DNA of 64,000 nt from Capsicum annuum. Its lineage: Eukaryota; Streptophyta; Magnoliopsida; Solanales; Solanaceae. The notes below the pieces were generated by a model. It worked only from the letters and a program-made list of their open reading frames with translations, was not told the origin of the DNA and searched no databases. The DNA is taken from positions 18,280,993-18,344,992 of the forward strand of contig NC_061121.1 in assembly GCF_002878395.1 (NCBI RefSeq), read 5' to 3'. Of the stretch, positions 36,241 through 48,988 are shown piece after piece. Every line of letters starts with the position of its first letter. The first letter of the stretch is position 1. Both the position numbers and the translations under genes were made by a program.

Positions 36241-39165
36241 GAACTATTTTTTTATTGTTGATGATATAACAACATGATTTTTTTTATTTTTATGAATATT
36301 TATTTTATTATGATTTGACCATTTTACCCCTCTTTGTGGTTTCTTTATGGTATTTCAGGGTATGAGAATGATTAGTACAATTTATGATGTATTTTAGTAT
36401 GATTTATGTGAAATAGTAGTTTTTGGCTTCTTGAAAATCCTTACGATTGACCTAAATTAACATTAATTGACTTGTACATGATATGATAAAACAGACTAAA
36501 CCAAAAGATTTGGAATGCTGATTGTAGCTTTTTAACATGGTTGGTATGGTTTCATAGTGAAACACCTACGTTTTTTACCCTTAGAAAAATTCTCTTTGTT
36601 TAAGTTTATGCACAAAGTTTAACTCAAGGTACTAGTCGTACCCTTGGATATAGCTTAACAAACTTACACTCGTATAATAGGCAGTGTTGTGTGAAATACA
36701 TACCATCAAAGATTAAATTTAGCCTATCCATTAGTTGTATGTTAGGGTTTGAGTCATATGTAGCCATGTTGTAGGATGTCTTAGGTGTTGTCTTGATGAA
36801 ATTGTCAAGATACAGTTCAAAGTATGATTTAGGTACCATTTGTACACTTAGGTATGATATAACTTAGCCTAAGTCATATACTGATCAGTTTAGGGTCCCA
36901 TGGTGAAGCCTAGGGTAAGAATTAGGATACCACTCATACCTTAAGGTACAGTTTAAACATGGTGTCATACCCTTAAGGGAATCACTTTTTTAGCTTATAA
37001 GATGGGGAATTTATGGACATTTCCCACCCCAAAACCCTTAACTCTCCTCACTATATAACTCATGTTAGCCTCTCATTACACTCATAGAAAGATTAATAAA
37101 TTCTCCCAAACTCCTCAACTAGGATTGATGCAGGGGTTAACTGGGTGTCCTTTTAGAGGCTTGAAGACCAAGAATCTCTTCGTGAATCATCTTGTATAAG
37201 TAATGTGACTCTTTCCCTTAATATTAACTCACATATCATTCATTTTAAATGTGGATTATGACTTGTAAATGGTGATTTTGATATCGAATATTAAGTGGTT
37301 TGATGCCTAGTGATAAGTAATATTTGCTCTTGATGAGACTTGTGTTTATACATTATTTTGGTTTTTAACTGCACATATGAGTGCTTATTGTTTGTGGTTT
37401 AACAAATAGGTCATGATTAACCCTAAGATTGGTGATTTCTACTTGGCTTTTGGCCTTGGAAAAAGCAAGCCCACAAGGTGTTTGAGAAAATATCTATGAA
37501 AAATATCAAGTCACATGTTGATGATCTTTTGATCTAGGACAATGGCCCAATAAGTATGAATAGTTTGGAAAAGGCAATCTAAATAACTTATTCTCAATGT
37601 AATGAGTTAATTAATGACCTTTTTAGTTGTTGACCAAAAGGGGTTAAAGTTCATAAACAAGAAATTGGCTTGCGTTTTGAACTAAACTATGGTGTTAGAA
37701 TGTAAATGAAGAATAAATGGTTTGTATGGGTCTTGATAACCACAAAATGTATCGAAAAATGAATTGAATCAAGGCATTGACCTATTGAAGTGTGTTATTG
37801 ATAAATGGTTCCATAAAGACCTTGTCGTCATATGTGGTCTTAATTTGTTAAATGGGTTAGAGTCCTTAAGTGTTGAATTGTATAGATGTTAATGCTTGGG
37901 AAAAGGGTTAAATTTCGAATATCGTCTTGTAAGGATCATAAGATGACTTATGGTTAGAGTCCCTTGCCTACTAAGATAATGTGTAGTTAGAGTCCCTTAC
38001 CTAATAAGATCACTTGTGCTTAGAGTCCCTTCCCTACTATGACGGCTTATGGTTAGACTCCCTTTCCTAATAATATGGCTTATGGTTAGAGTCCCTTACC
38101 TTCTAAGATGGCTTGTGGTTAGACTCCTTTCCTAATAAGATGTCTTGTGGTTAAAGTCCCTTTCCTAATAAGATGACTTGTGGTTAGAGTCCCTTACCTT
38201 CTAAGATGGGTTGTGGTTAGAGTCCTTTCCTAATAAGATGGCTTGTGGTTAGAGTCCCTTACCTAAGGTGTCTTTTGGTTAGAGTCCCTTTCCTACTAAG
38301 ATGGCTTATGATTTGATTCCGTTTCCTATCACGATGACTTATGGTTACAGTCCCTTTCCTAACAAGAATTCATGTCTTTAGAGTCCCTCATTTAACAAGA
38401 CGTCTTGTGGTTAGAATTTCTTTTTGAATAAGAAATGTTCTAATCTATAAGGGTGGAAGGTCAGAGTCCTTTAATTCATGTATTGCAATTTAATGCTTCA
38501 AGAATGTATGCTAAGTCTTATTCTTTTCTCTAGTATGTTTTCTATCTTTATGTACTTACATATATGCCTATGTATATAAATATAGTGCAATGTGACGCTT
38601 GGCTTGGGTTTGGAATGAAGACATGATTTTCTCCTTATGCTTGAGTTACGTGCTAGTACTCCAACTGCTAATAGTTTTTGAATGTTGTATCCCCACACGA
38701 CATAGGCACCAGCGTTTTATCTTCTCTTTCTACACAGTTTTCAGGGGTATAAAAGGTTTATTTTATTGTTATTGAAGTGGTGAGCTTCCATACTTCGGAA
38801 GGAATATATTTCATCGTTGTTTATCTTATTTGATAGACATGTCTTAGATTTTGTTTTTGCTATTGTTAGGGGCATGTCGCGACATATTTAGACATCAGAT
38901 TTTTTGAGGAATTGTTGATAATTGTGGACTTCTATATGGTTGTTTAGTTTGTTCACATTAATGGAATGATTAGACATCATTTAAGTTATGATTATTAGTC
39001 TTGTTTCTGCTATTTTTATATATAGTCAGAATCTATTCGAATCATGTAGATTGTTATGATGAATAGGTTGGGTTAATGAGGTGATATCCGGTCCTTGTTT
39101 GTCTTGAGATGGACATCATGACAACGCCCAATTTTGGATCATGTTATATATATTGTATATCTTAT
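36241..39165 (+). repeat. Probable 3' non-coding region and LTR of element H
   Basis: Directly follows the H chromodomain, so 3' non-coding sequence and LTR are expected. Seen: a pyrimidine-rich, ATG-poor stretch, a TATA-like CTATATAACTC near 37052, the 33-bp tandem repeat (37934-38440), and an end near 39100-39165 (ATCCGGTCCTTG...ATGGACATCATGACA). The exact LTR boundaries and the partner LTR cannot be seen here. No credible protein-coding sequence was found. Confidence 0.45.
37934..38440 (+). repeat. 33-bp tandem repeat, about 15 copies
   Basis: Degenerate direct repeat with core GGTTAGAGTCCCTT...CTAATAAGATGGCTTGT. Spacing between cores is mostly 33 bp (37952, 37985 and so on), sometimes 31 or 32. 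Copies diverge at several positions each and become weaker at both ends. All frames contain stops, so it is not a coding repeat. It lies inside the presumed LTR of H. Confidence 0.9.
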
Positions 39166-39370
39166 TTCGACTCTCAGTTCAAAAAGTTGTGAAATTTTTG
39201 TTTCTCCTGTCAAATTTGTGAAAATGATGTTTCTCAAAAATCTAACATCACTAATGAGCACGAAGTATCAAATATTATAGGTTAGCATAGTTTTCTTTGC
39301 TTTATCGGGATTTCGAATTAATTAGCAGGGGTCTGTGGAGATATGAAATTCCAAATCTCCATAACTGGTG

Positions 39371-39450
39371 CACTACTAAAATGGGGGATACTGCTAAAGC
39401 GATAATAGGCTACTTTAGCGGTAACCACTTTAACGGTACCTGGCCTTGAG
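39371..39450 (+). mobile_element. Probable CACTA (En/Spm) transposon terminus
   Basis: CACTACTAAAATGGGGG begins at 39371 and is followed by short repeats in both orientations: CTAAAGCGATA, TTTAGCGGTAA, TTTAACGGTACC. A CACTACTA start plus subterminal repeats is characteristic of plant CACTA transposons. Only the end is present; similarity fades after about 39450 and no opposite end was found. The flanking 39166-39370 and 39451-39664 show no other recognisable feature. Confidence 0.55.
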
Positions 39451-39664
39451 TATTAATAACCTTTTCTTATTTTTTCTCATCAGTTTTTAGACTTGAAGCT
39501 TGGGTTTTCCTATTTTTAGAAACATCTTCCATTCCAAAGATTTGGTAAGCTCCATATCCCTATTTCAATTGTATCATTTAAATCTTGTTTAAACATGAAT
39601 TTAAAAAGTGAAAATCAAGGATTTTGACCTAGAATGCATAAAAATTGTATTTCTTTTATTTAAA

Positions 39665-41316
39665 TGTAAGATGCCGCAGAATTCTAAGTCTAAATTCATC
39701 TTTTAATGCTCTTAAGGGGTACCAACACTTAGAAAATTTTAGCTAAGTGTTCAACACTTAGTCTTATTTTTAGCATCCGAATTTTGAGGAATTATTTCAT
39801 GACCTTCCTGACCTTTTTTTTCAATTTTAAATTTGATTCATGATGGTGCAAGTAATAGTACTTCTCTAGTGAGTTTTGGAATTTTTTAGAATAGAAAAAG
39901 GTAACGTTTGGTTTCCCAACCAAGTATCTCAACATGATAGGCCCGTGTCGCCACAGCTATAGCGCCGCTCCAGGCAAGGCAACGCCCTTCTAACTTCGGC
40001 GGACCTACAGGGCAGTGCCTTGCTTAGTCCAACTAGGTCAATTTCCTACAATTAAAATACCCCTATTAATGATTATTTTCATAAAATACTCTCAAGGTGA
40101 AGCTCTAGGGTTTTCAAGTTCAAGCCTTGAATTTCAAGAACTCACTACAATCATCATGGAATTTAGAAATTAAGGTACGTTAAGTGTTGATTCATGGGTT
40201 TCTTTCACAAATGAATTTCAAGAATCCTATTTTAAAATCATGAATTTTGAAGCCCATGTTGTTTCTTTATTATAATAATGTTTATGTTTTTGTATGATTT
40301 CCAAGTTGGAATCTTTAATCCGAATTCACAAAATTATATAGCAAACCTATGAAATTTTGTTTGTTAATGAAATCTAAATGTGTTGAGTTAATGTTCATGC
40401 TTAAGCCTAAAGTTATACATGCATTGTCTTTCATAAAATGCCTAAGTGAATAGGAATTATGCCTTATGACTCAATTGTGACCAAACTGATGAATCTATTC
40501 TTTACCCTTATGTTCAAAATGACTTCCACGTTATTAGTATGCATTGTAATGGTTTGGTGGAATGCTCATAAGATTAGAATTAGAAAATTGTGACATATTT
40601 ATATGCATTCCTATTCATGTGTATACTTATGACTTGCAAATGCTTCATGAAAATCCCTAATGATTGTGCTATGAATTAGCTGACTATGGTTATTTGTTCA
40701 AGAAGTGTCATGTCTTGTTAGTTTCATGCTATCAAGTCCTGAGGGTAGTTCTATCCAACAATTTAGTTGTGTGCCAAGAGCTAGTATCAATTTTTAATAT
40801 ACACTTAGTCAAGCCATGATCAGTAGAATTCAATCAGTCATATGACTCAGGAAAAACTCAGTAACTTCAGTATTAGTCTAGAAATCTCTAAAATCTCAGT
40901 CAGTCATGAGATATCAATTGTATTTCACCAGTCAATGAAATTCCGAGAACTCAGTACAGTTTGGTGTAGTATAATCAGTTCAGGTTCTATTCAGATGGAA
41001 ATAGGATTCAGCACCAAGTGAACCAAAGGATAGGAACTCACCCATTAGTAAAGGGTGTGACTATTAGAAGCAGTCATTGCGCTCCAGAAATATGTTGCCA
41101 GCATAGGTTGAGACATCTAACCTATTAGATGAGGATTGATAAGGTGGTTTAACCTGTTAGACGTGTGTCCCACCGTTCTCCTTAGAGTACCTATTAGATA
41201 AGGGATCACGCACAACTTTTCCTTACCAGTGGTGTGATATTGACACCCTTCTAATTGGGGATATAGATTGAACCCCAACTCAGTTATCTTACTTGGGGCA
41301 TGTTGGTTAAATGAGT
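39665..41316 (+). repeat. 5' LTR of element F, first part
   Basis: TGTAAGATGCCGCAGAATTCTAAGTC aligns with the start of the 3' LTR at 53052. It ends where element E begins; the second part is 51519-52388. Confidence 0.88.
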
Positions 41317-43834
41317 TGTATTGACCGGAATATGATACCTGAAATGCTACAAGGTGCTCATGACCTCGAAGGACCACAAGATAAGCCATGACTGATAGCT
41401 GAACCTGAATACTGCATAATATACTATATAATATGGAAACATAAACTAAAAGGACATAAGGTTCAAAATTTTGATATAATATCTAATAAGAATATAACAT
41501 CTGGGTAGGGTATGAAACACCCAAAACAAAATAGAAATGAGCTATATGAATATATTGTAATCTGGAAAGCCACTAAAACATGACTGTCTGAATAAGAAGT
41601 TGATGGGACATGTCCCCAACTAACTCCAACTAATAAATTAATTAATGAAATAAATAAGTAATGATTATGTCCTCAAAAGATGAGGACTCACTTCTAACTC
41701 TGACTACTGAGACTGCAATATTACTAGTGCTCTGGAGCTTGTGTATTTGAACCTATGGTATAAAACACCATAGCACGAATGCGTTAGTATGATTGAATGT
41801 ACTGTTATGCATGTTAGGTAGGCTAAATGCGTGGGTTTCATATGCATGAACAATAATAATAATAGACCGACTATCATGAGTGTGAGAATACATACATGAG
41901 ATATAATAAATGACACTGATAACGTGATAACATGATTACTGAATCTGAATACTAATAACATGACATACTGATAACTGATATATCTGTTATAACTGATAAC
42001 ATGAGTGACTGTATCTGAAAATCCTAAATTTGATGGAACTAGCTGAATTTCGTACAGTATCTGAGTTGATTGTATCTGACAGTCCTGAAATCTAAAGAAA
42101 TATTTGAGTTCTTGACTGATAATGATACTGAAACTGTGGGAGAAATTTATCTAATCGACATGCTCTAAATATGCTTTAATAATTGAGCTGGGCTCCAATC
42201 TGTGCCCTGATTGGAAGGGTGTCAATACTGCACCACTGGTAGAGATAAATTGTAGGTAACTCTAATCTTATACTATTGCTTAAATATGAACCGTGGGACC
42301 CTCATCGGACAGTTTTGATGTCTCAACCTATGCTGGCTATATAGTTCTAGAATGCAAGGATGACTTCTAAGAATCACACCATCACCTGATAGTGTGCGTT
42401 CCCATCCTTGGGTTCACTCAGTTCTAATCAAACTACAGTATGAATAGACTCAAATTATGATTATTTGAACTAAATCGGACTAAGTTAACTGAGTTCCGTT
42501 AACTGATGGAATGCTACTAATATCTGAAGCTGACTGAAATTAGTGAGATTATTAAACTTTCCTTAGTCATAAGACTGATTGAATTCTATTGAATATGGCT
42601 TGACTGAGGATATCTTAGAAACATGACGCTAATTCTAGGAACACAGCTATATTTTTTGGGTACAAGTACCTCCACGACTCGATGGAAAGAAAATGACAAA
42701 GAAGGACATTCTTGAATACATAATAAACACTATAATCCATAATTCATTTATTGAAGCATTTCATCAAATAGGTGATATGCATAAACTTGTAAATACAGGG
42801 GGATTTCATGATATCTTACTAGTTAGGTATTTTTTTTCCATCTAGGGATTTAATCAAACACATGGTAGGCATAGTATGTGTAGACAACATTATACAACAA
42901 TTAAACATCATGATTCAATTCTAATTTCATCATTCAAGGGTTTAGTATTGGGTTTACATGAATCTACATTTATACTAATCAAATCCTCATAAAATTTATC
43001 ACCCAACATGAAATAGAATTCAATTACTCATTATCAATATGAACAAGAGCAGCACAATCATGAAATTCATAAAGGAAATCTATAAACTTGAACTTAGAAA
43101 AGATATTCTTAGGCTTCATGGACGAAAGGAGTCCGTGGATGAACGCTATGCATATCTGGATTGAATTTCTTGAAGTTATTGAACTTGAAGGATTGGAGTC
43201 TCTTAGTTCTTGAAGAATATTTGGATTTTGTTCTTGAGGATTGCTCTTAGGGTAAAAACCCTAATTTTGTTATTGTAATAGAATAATCAACAAATAAGCT
43301 AAGGTCGAATATAACTGGGTATATAAACTGGTGGTAAAACACCAAAATACCCCTTTAAAAACAAATTAAAAATAGTGAGACGGACATGAGATGGTGGAGT
43401 GCGACAGTTCATCACTGGGTCGAGGTCTGTTGGACTCATCATTGAACTAGGACTAGAACTGGGAATTATTGCCTTGGTGTGATGGTTAGGTGCGACGGTC
43501 TGTCGGACCTCTCCATCGCATTCAGCCATAGAGTGGACTCATTTTGTCTATGCAACGGTGGGGTATGATGGTCCATTGCTAGTCCAATGGTCCATCGGCC
43601 TTCACCATCGCACCTGGGCAGTTCTAATTACTTTCTGTAAAACGGCCATCACTTCCTCATCCGATACCAGATTTTGATGAAATTGGTATCGATAGAAAGC
43701 TTATTTGATTTTCCACGTGATAAAAAGTGAAAATCTTAAAAATTCCATGTGTAAAAAAATAGATTCATATTTCAAAGTAAATGTCTAACATTTTTTAGAT
43801 AATTTCAAGCTAGGAAATGGTATGGGGTATTACA
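41317..43834 (-). repeat. 3' LTR of element E
   Basis: TGTATTGACCGG...GGGTATTACA. It carries the palindrome GGGACATGTCCC at 41605-41616 and the shared block (GGTGCTCATGACCTCGAAGG). Confidence 0.9.
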
Positions 43835-43850
43835 TTATCTCCCACTTGAG
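43835..43850 (-). other. Polypurine tract of element E
   Basis: Minus strand CTCAAGTGGGAGATAA beside the 3' LTR. Confidence 0.75.
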
Positions 43851-44189
43851 ATAATTCATCCTCAAATGAGATTAGGAGTAAGGGGAAGAAGATAAATGTA
43901 ATGTAAATACTGAATATGAATAACTTAAACATTATCTCATGGATAACATGACTGATAAGCTGAACATATCATACTGAACATGCATATCAGATTCATGTGT
44001 AACTAATTCATGAATGCATGACTGAGTGTTTAGAGGAACTAAGTTTCTCACAATGAGAATGCATGTTTGATGCATAATTATATATATAATCGAATAGGTA
44101 CATGAATGTATGACTGAAATACAATGGTACTTGATGCCAAGATTGTGATAAACACCGAACATGACACTGGGCAATCTTAAAGAGAATTG

Positions 44190-45590
44190 TTACCTTGAGC
44201 TTAATCTGAGTTGGAGGACATAATGTGAGGATTCTTGGTATGCATGTATGATTCTACTTTCCAAGTATCTCCCTCGACGTACTGATTTCTCCAAATAACC
44301 TTAACTAGAGGGACTTCTTCGTTCCTCAGTCCAAGAGTCTTTTAGTCTAGGATTTCAACTGTTGTCTCTTCATAAGAGAGGTTGTTTTGAACATTGATGC
44401 TCTGAATATGGACTATAACTGATGGGTCACCCATGCACTTTTTGAGAAAGGAGATATGGAAGACTGTATGAACTGAGGCTAGATCTGAAGGAAATTCAAG
44501 CGGATAAGCTACCTTGCCGAAGAGACTGAGAATCTTGAAGGGAACGACATATCGGGGACTGAGTTTTCCCTACTTGACAAACTGCTTAAATCCCTTCATG
44601 GGAGAGATCTTTAGATAGACATAGTCACCAATCTAAAACTTGAGATACTTTCAACAACCATCTTCATAAGACTTTTGTCGGCTCTGAGCATCCCGGATTC
44701 TTTCTCTAATCAACTGGACTTTTTTTATGGCATCGAATACAAAGTTAGGCCCAATGACTGAGGCCTCACTAAATTCGAACCAACTAATTGGAGATCAACA
44801 TCTCCTACCATAGAGAGCTCCCAATAGAGAAATCTGATTATTGGAATGATAGCTATTGTTGTATGCAAACTTAATCAAAGGTAAGTGGTCATCCCTACTA
44901 CCATTGAAATCAATTTCACACGCCCTTAGCATATCTTCTAAAGTATGAATAGTCCTCTCTATTTGACCATTTGTCTAAGGATGGAAGGTTATACTATGAT
45001 GAACATGGCTACCAACACCCTTTTGGAATGCTTTTAAGAAATGAGAGGTAAATTGTGTATCTCTATTTGAGATAGTAGATAGTGAAACACCATGCAATCT
45101 AGCCTACTCTCTGATGTAGAGTTTGGCATAATCCTCCGCTGAATAAGAGTTATGAAATGGAAGAAAGTAAGTTGATTTGGTCATTCTGTCCACAATGACT
45201 CAGACTGAATCTTGCTAATGATGAGTTCGAGGCAAACCCATCACGAAGTCTATGTTTACTTCTTCCCATTTCCAAGTAGGAAAATGAACTCCAGCATAGG
45301 ACCACTAGGCTTTTGATGCTCTATCTTAATCTGCTGATATGTAGAGCACTTGGTCACAAACTCTACAATATCTCTCTTCATCCAACTCCACCAATAGACT
45401 TCCCACAAGTCGCGATACTTCTTTGTGGCCCCTGGATGAATAAAATAGCGTGCACCATGCTCTTCTGCAAGAATTTGCAGCCTTAATTCATCTATACATG
45501 GAACATAGAGACGACCATAACAATGCAAAAACCTATTTCCTTTTTGGGAGAAAACCTCTACTTTTTAATCCTTGACTAACTCTTTCAAGT
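44190..45590 (-). pseudogene. Integrase and chromodomain of element E, broken
   Basis: Zinc-binding part at 45256-45528 (EEHGARYFIHPGATKKYRDL, then KCSTYQQIKIEHQKPSG, so His and Cys ligands are largely kept). Core near 44900-45240: VIVDRMTKSTYF keeps Asp one, STISNRDTQFTSHF has Asp two changed to Asn, GQIERTIHTLEDML keeps Glu. C-terminal part: SPRYVVPFKILSLFGKVAYP and the chromodomain (PLVKVIWRNQYVEGDTW). Five or more stops interrupt it. Confidence 0.88.
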
Positions 45591-45599
45591 TGACTAGAT

Positions 45600-47140
45600 T
45601 GGGATCTCTATCTTGTTTTTCTTTCACCTCAGAAACTAGAGATTATTCTGAACTACTCTAAACCCATATATGACCCTCCTTTGTATCACCTAAGAGAAAG
45701 ACTAGTCTGGCGAGCTGATGGACTTTTTGAGGAAACTTCTTCTTACTATCCTTAACATGAGTAACACTACCCATAGATAGTCTACTAATAGCGTCGGCCA
45801 CTACATTGGCCTTACTCGAATGATAGAAAAAACTCATGTCATGATCTTTCAACGGATCTAACCACCTTCTCTGACCACGATTTAGAACTTTTTAAGGAAA
45901 GATATAATGATGGCTCAAATGATCTATGAACACATCTACATGAACACCATCTAGATAATGCCTCCAAATCTTCAAGGAAAATACTACAGCTGCTAACTCA
46001 AGACCATGAGTAGGATAATTCTTCTCATGGGGTTTAAGCTATCTTGAGGCGTAGTCTATGACCTTACCATGATACATAATAATATAACCTAAACCCATTC
46101 TAGATGCATCACAATACACTACAAACCCATCTGAGCCATCTGGAAGAGCTAAGACTGGATCTGAGGTGAGTCGAGTCTTCAACTCCTGTTAACTCTTCTC
46201 GCAAAGATCTGATCACCAAAACTTGGCTTCTTCTTAGTCAATCTCAACATAGGGGATGCAATAGAAGAAAATCCTTCAACAAACCATCTATAATATCCAG
46301 CCAAATCAAAAAAACTCCTAATGTCTAATGGTGATACTGGTCTGGGCCAATTTCTTACCACTTCGGCCTTTTCAGGATCTACTCTAATGCTATCACCAAA
46401 AATGATATGACAAAGGAATGCTACTAACCTTAGCCAAAATTTGTACTTACTAAATTTAGTGAATAGCTAATAATCTCTTAGAGTCTTAAGTAATATTCTG
46501 AGATGGTCTGTGTAATCTCTCTCACTATGGAAATAGACCAGAATATCATCTATGAAAACTATGATGAACATATCAAGTACTGATTGAAATAATGGTTCAT
46601 CAAGTCCATGAAAGATATTGTGGCATTGGTAAGACCAAAGGACATAACTAAGAACTCAAAGTGACCATACCGAGTACGGAAGGCTATTTTTAGAATGTCA
46701 CATTCTCTAACTATGACCTGAATATAGCTGGAACTAAGGTCTATCCTAGATAAATAGCTAGCACACTGAAGTTAGTAAACCAAGTCATTGATTTTGGGAA
46801 GAAGATACTTATTCTTGACCGAAGCATTGTTAAGCTAACGGTAATCTATACACATCCTGAGAGAACCGTATTTTTTGTGCAGGAATAAGATTGGTGCGCC
46901 CCACATGGACACACTTGGCCTAATGAATCCCTTATCTAAGAGATCCTTCAACTTTTCTTTCAATTCTCCGAGTTATACTGGTGACACTCTGTATGGAGAA
47001 ATAGATATGGGCTTAGTATCTAGTAGAAGATCAATACCAAAGTCTATTTCATTTTCAGGAAGAATTCCTGGAAGATCTTTGGGAAAGACATCTAAATATT
47101 CATTTACTATAGGAACAGATATAAGAATGGGAGTCTCAGA
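45600..47140 (-). pseudogene. Reverse transcriptase and RNase H of element E, broken
   Basis: RNase H tail at 45658-45852 (FFYHSSKANVVADAISRL). RNase H core near 45900-46170 is broken. The thumb/connection region is in 46179-46361 (SPLDIRSFFDLAGYYRWFVE). The RT catalytic motif [12 protein letters not shown] (46545-46550 for the two Asp) is intact, the only gypsy RT in this window with both. The entry region near 46870-47080 includes the minus-strand form of the WGAP and KGFI segments. Confidence 0.88.
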
Positions 47141-47149
47141 ACTAGAATC

Positions 47150-47600
47150 CTTATCATGAACAAGATGAAAACATATCCCTTTAATATTATTTTCCTTGAC
47201 AGAAGGTAGGAAACAAGTTGACCCGTGAAAGCGGATTCACTACCCTTGAACTTAAGGATGGCTTCATTCAGAAACTCAAACTATACTATTCTATTTCTAT
47301 CATCGACTATGGGATAATAGGAATGAAGGCAATCCATGCCAACAATGACATCAAAATAAGCCATCTTTAATTCAACTAAGTCTACTGAACTGACTTTCAA
47401 AAATATCTTAATTGGGAAGTTCTTGTATACCCACCGGGCTATGATGGTTTTACTTACTAGGGTAGAGACTGAGAAGGGCTCTACTAGAATCTTAGAACTG
47501 GTTCTGAAAACACCTGCTATATAGGGAGTAACAAATGACAAGGAAGCACCTGGATCTTTCAAAGAGTAAACATACACATAAAATATCTATAACCTACCAG
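47150..47600 (-). pseudogene. Retropepsin-like protease of element E
   Basis: A 98-residue open stretch (47281-47577): YSLKDPGASLSFVTPYIAG carries the catalytic DPG motif, and VIVGMDCLHSYYPIVD is the usual ILGMDWL region with Trp changed to Cys. The remaining linker to RT (47150-47280) is broken. Confidence 0.85.
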
Positions 47601-47639
47601 TAACTATATCAGGAGAATTTTTCTAATGTTGTCGAGTTT

Positions 47640-48766
47640 AAGAGAATAAAGATGATTTATGTGTTTCCCGCCAATAGCACTAGAGGTGGCACCCTGCTAA
47701 TTCAGGTGACCGGAAAGAGCTGAGGAGTGAAGAAGACTCTGATAACCTGACTAAGGGCACTCTCTAACTATATGGCCTGGCTTGCCACAATAGAAATAGA
47801 CTTTGCTGCCAGCTCTGCCAATACCCTTGTGGTTCTTACCATAGGTCTTACAAAGTGGATTAGTTTGGGCACTGATAACACTGCTTTGAGACTTAGAGCC
47901 TGGCGCTCTATCTCTGTTGCCATATCTGAATTTTAACACTGAAGCACTAGATGATGAAGAAACTGGGATGGATGACTTAGGATAAAAATGAGAATGTTGC
48001 CTCCCTCTGACTTAGGCTGACTAAAATTGCAGATACGTGTCCTAGATCTCGTACTCTTCTTCTCCCTCTACTTAATCTTCTGCTCCTTTATCTACTGAGT
48101 ATGAGTCATAAGCCTGGGTAAAGTCATGTCACTATTCAGCAAAGCATATCTGCACTCATTTACCATACTATTATTCACACCTAAAATGAACTTAATCATC
48201 TTGGACATATTGTCTGCAACCACAAGAGGAGCATATTAGTTTAATTGAGTAAACATAAGAGAATACTCTTTCACCATAATATTGCGCTACCTGAGATTGA
48301 TGAATTCTCGCACCTTAGCCTCTTTAAGCTCTTAACAAAAGAATCTATCTAAGAATGCAGTGACAAACTCCTCCCACCCTATAGGACCTACATTATCAAA
48401 CCTATCTATCTTCCACTATTTGAACCAAGTATAAGCCACATCCTACAATTGATATGCAACTATCTCACCACTCTCAAGGGTAATCACTCCTATGATTTTA
48501 GTCACCTTCTGTACCTGATCAATGAATTCCTGAGGGTCCTCATCTGACTTAGACATAAGAAAGAATGAAGGGTTTATTTAGGTGAAGTCCTAAATTCTGG
48601 AAGTAGCTGAATAGGCAACTGGGTTGGCCGGAATGACAGTGGGTGATTCATTATGAGCTACAACTGACTGAGAAAGACTAGTGAATGCAGCTCTGAACAC
48701 TACATGAGAAATATGTTCCTCCAAGGGATCTTCTTAAACATGTTGGTTTCTTCTCTTTGGAGGCAT
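47640..48766 (-). pseudogene. Gag of element E, broken
   Basis: Start at 48766 (MPPKRRNQHV), then an early stop. Capsid remnants follow between 48000 and 48700. The zinc knuckle at 47751-47810 reads FYCGKPGHIVRECP with the first Cys lost, preceded by TYGKNHKGIGRAGSK, a decayed C-rich segment. The open part (47751-47939) starts LKFRYGNRDRAPG. Confidence 0.85.
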
Positions 48767-48969
48767 ATTCTAAAATAAAGAGGAGAAATAAATTAGACTG
48801 AGAGATTGACTTAGGACTATTCTTACTGGAATGACATGAATACTCAAAGAAGGGAAACTAATCCTAAAACATCTTATAGCCTTCTGTACATAAATGTGGT
48901 GTGCAACACACCCATGTACAAGACTTTACTAAATGTAGCTTTCAAACTTCCAAGGACTCTATTGAACCT

Positions 48970-48988
48970 CAGACACCGATACCAAGTT
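48970..48988 (-). other. Primer-binding site, tRNA-iMet type (element E)
   Basis: Minus strand AACTTGGTATCGGTGTCTG: TGGTATC is intact, the rest is decayed. Confidence 0.8.

Noticed and set aside
37934..38440. 33-bp repeat as a repeat protein (11 codons per unit) or CRISPR-like array
   Set aside because: Stops occur in every frame of the unit, and the repeats are contiguous and degenerate without unique spacers, so it is a plain minisatellite.
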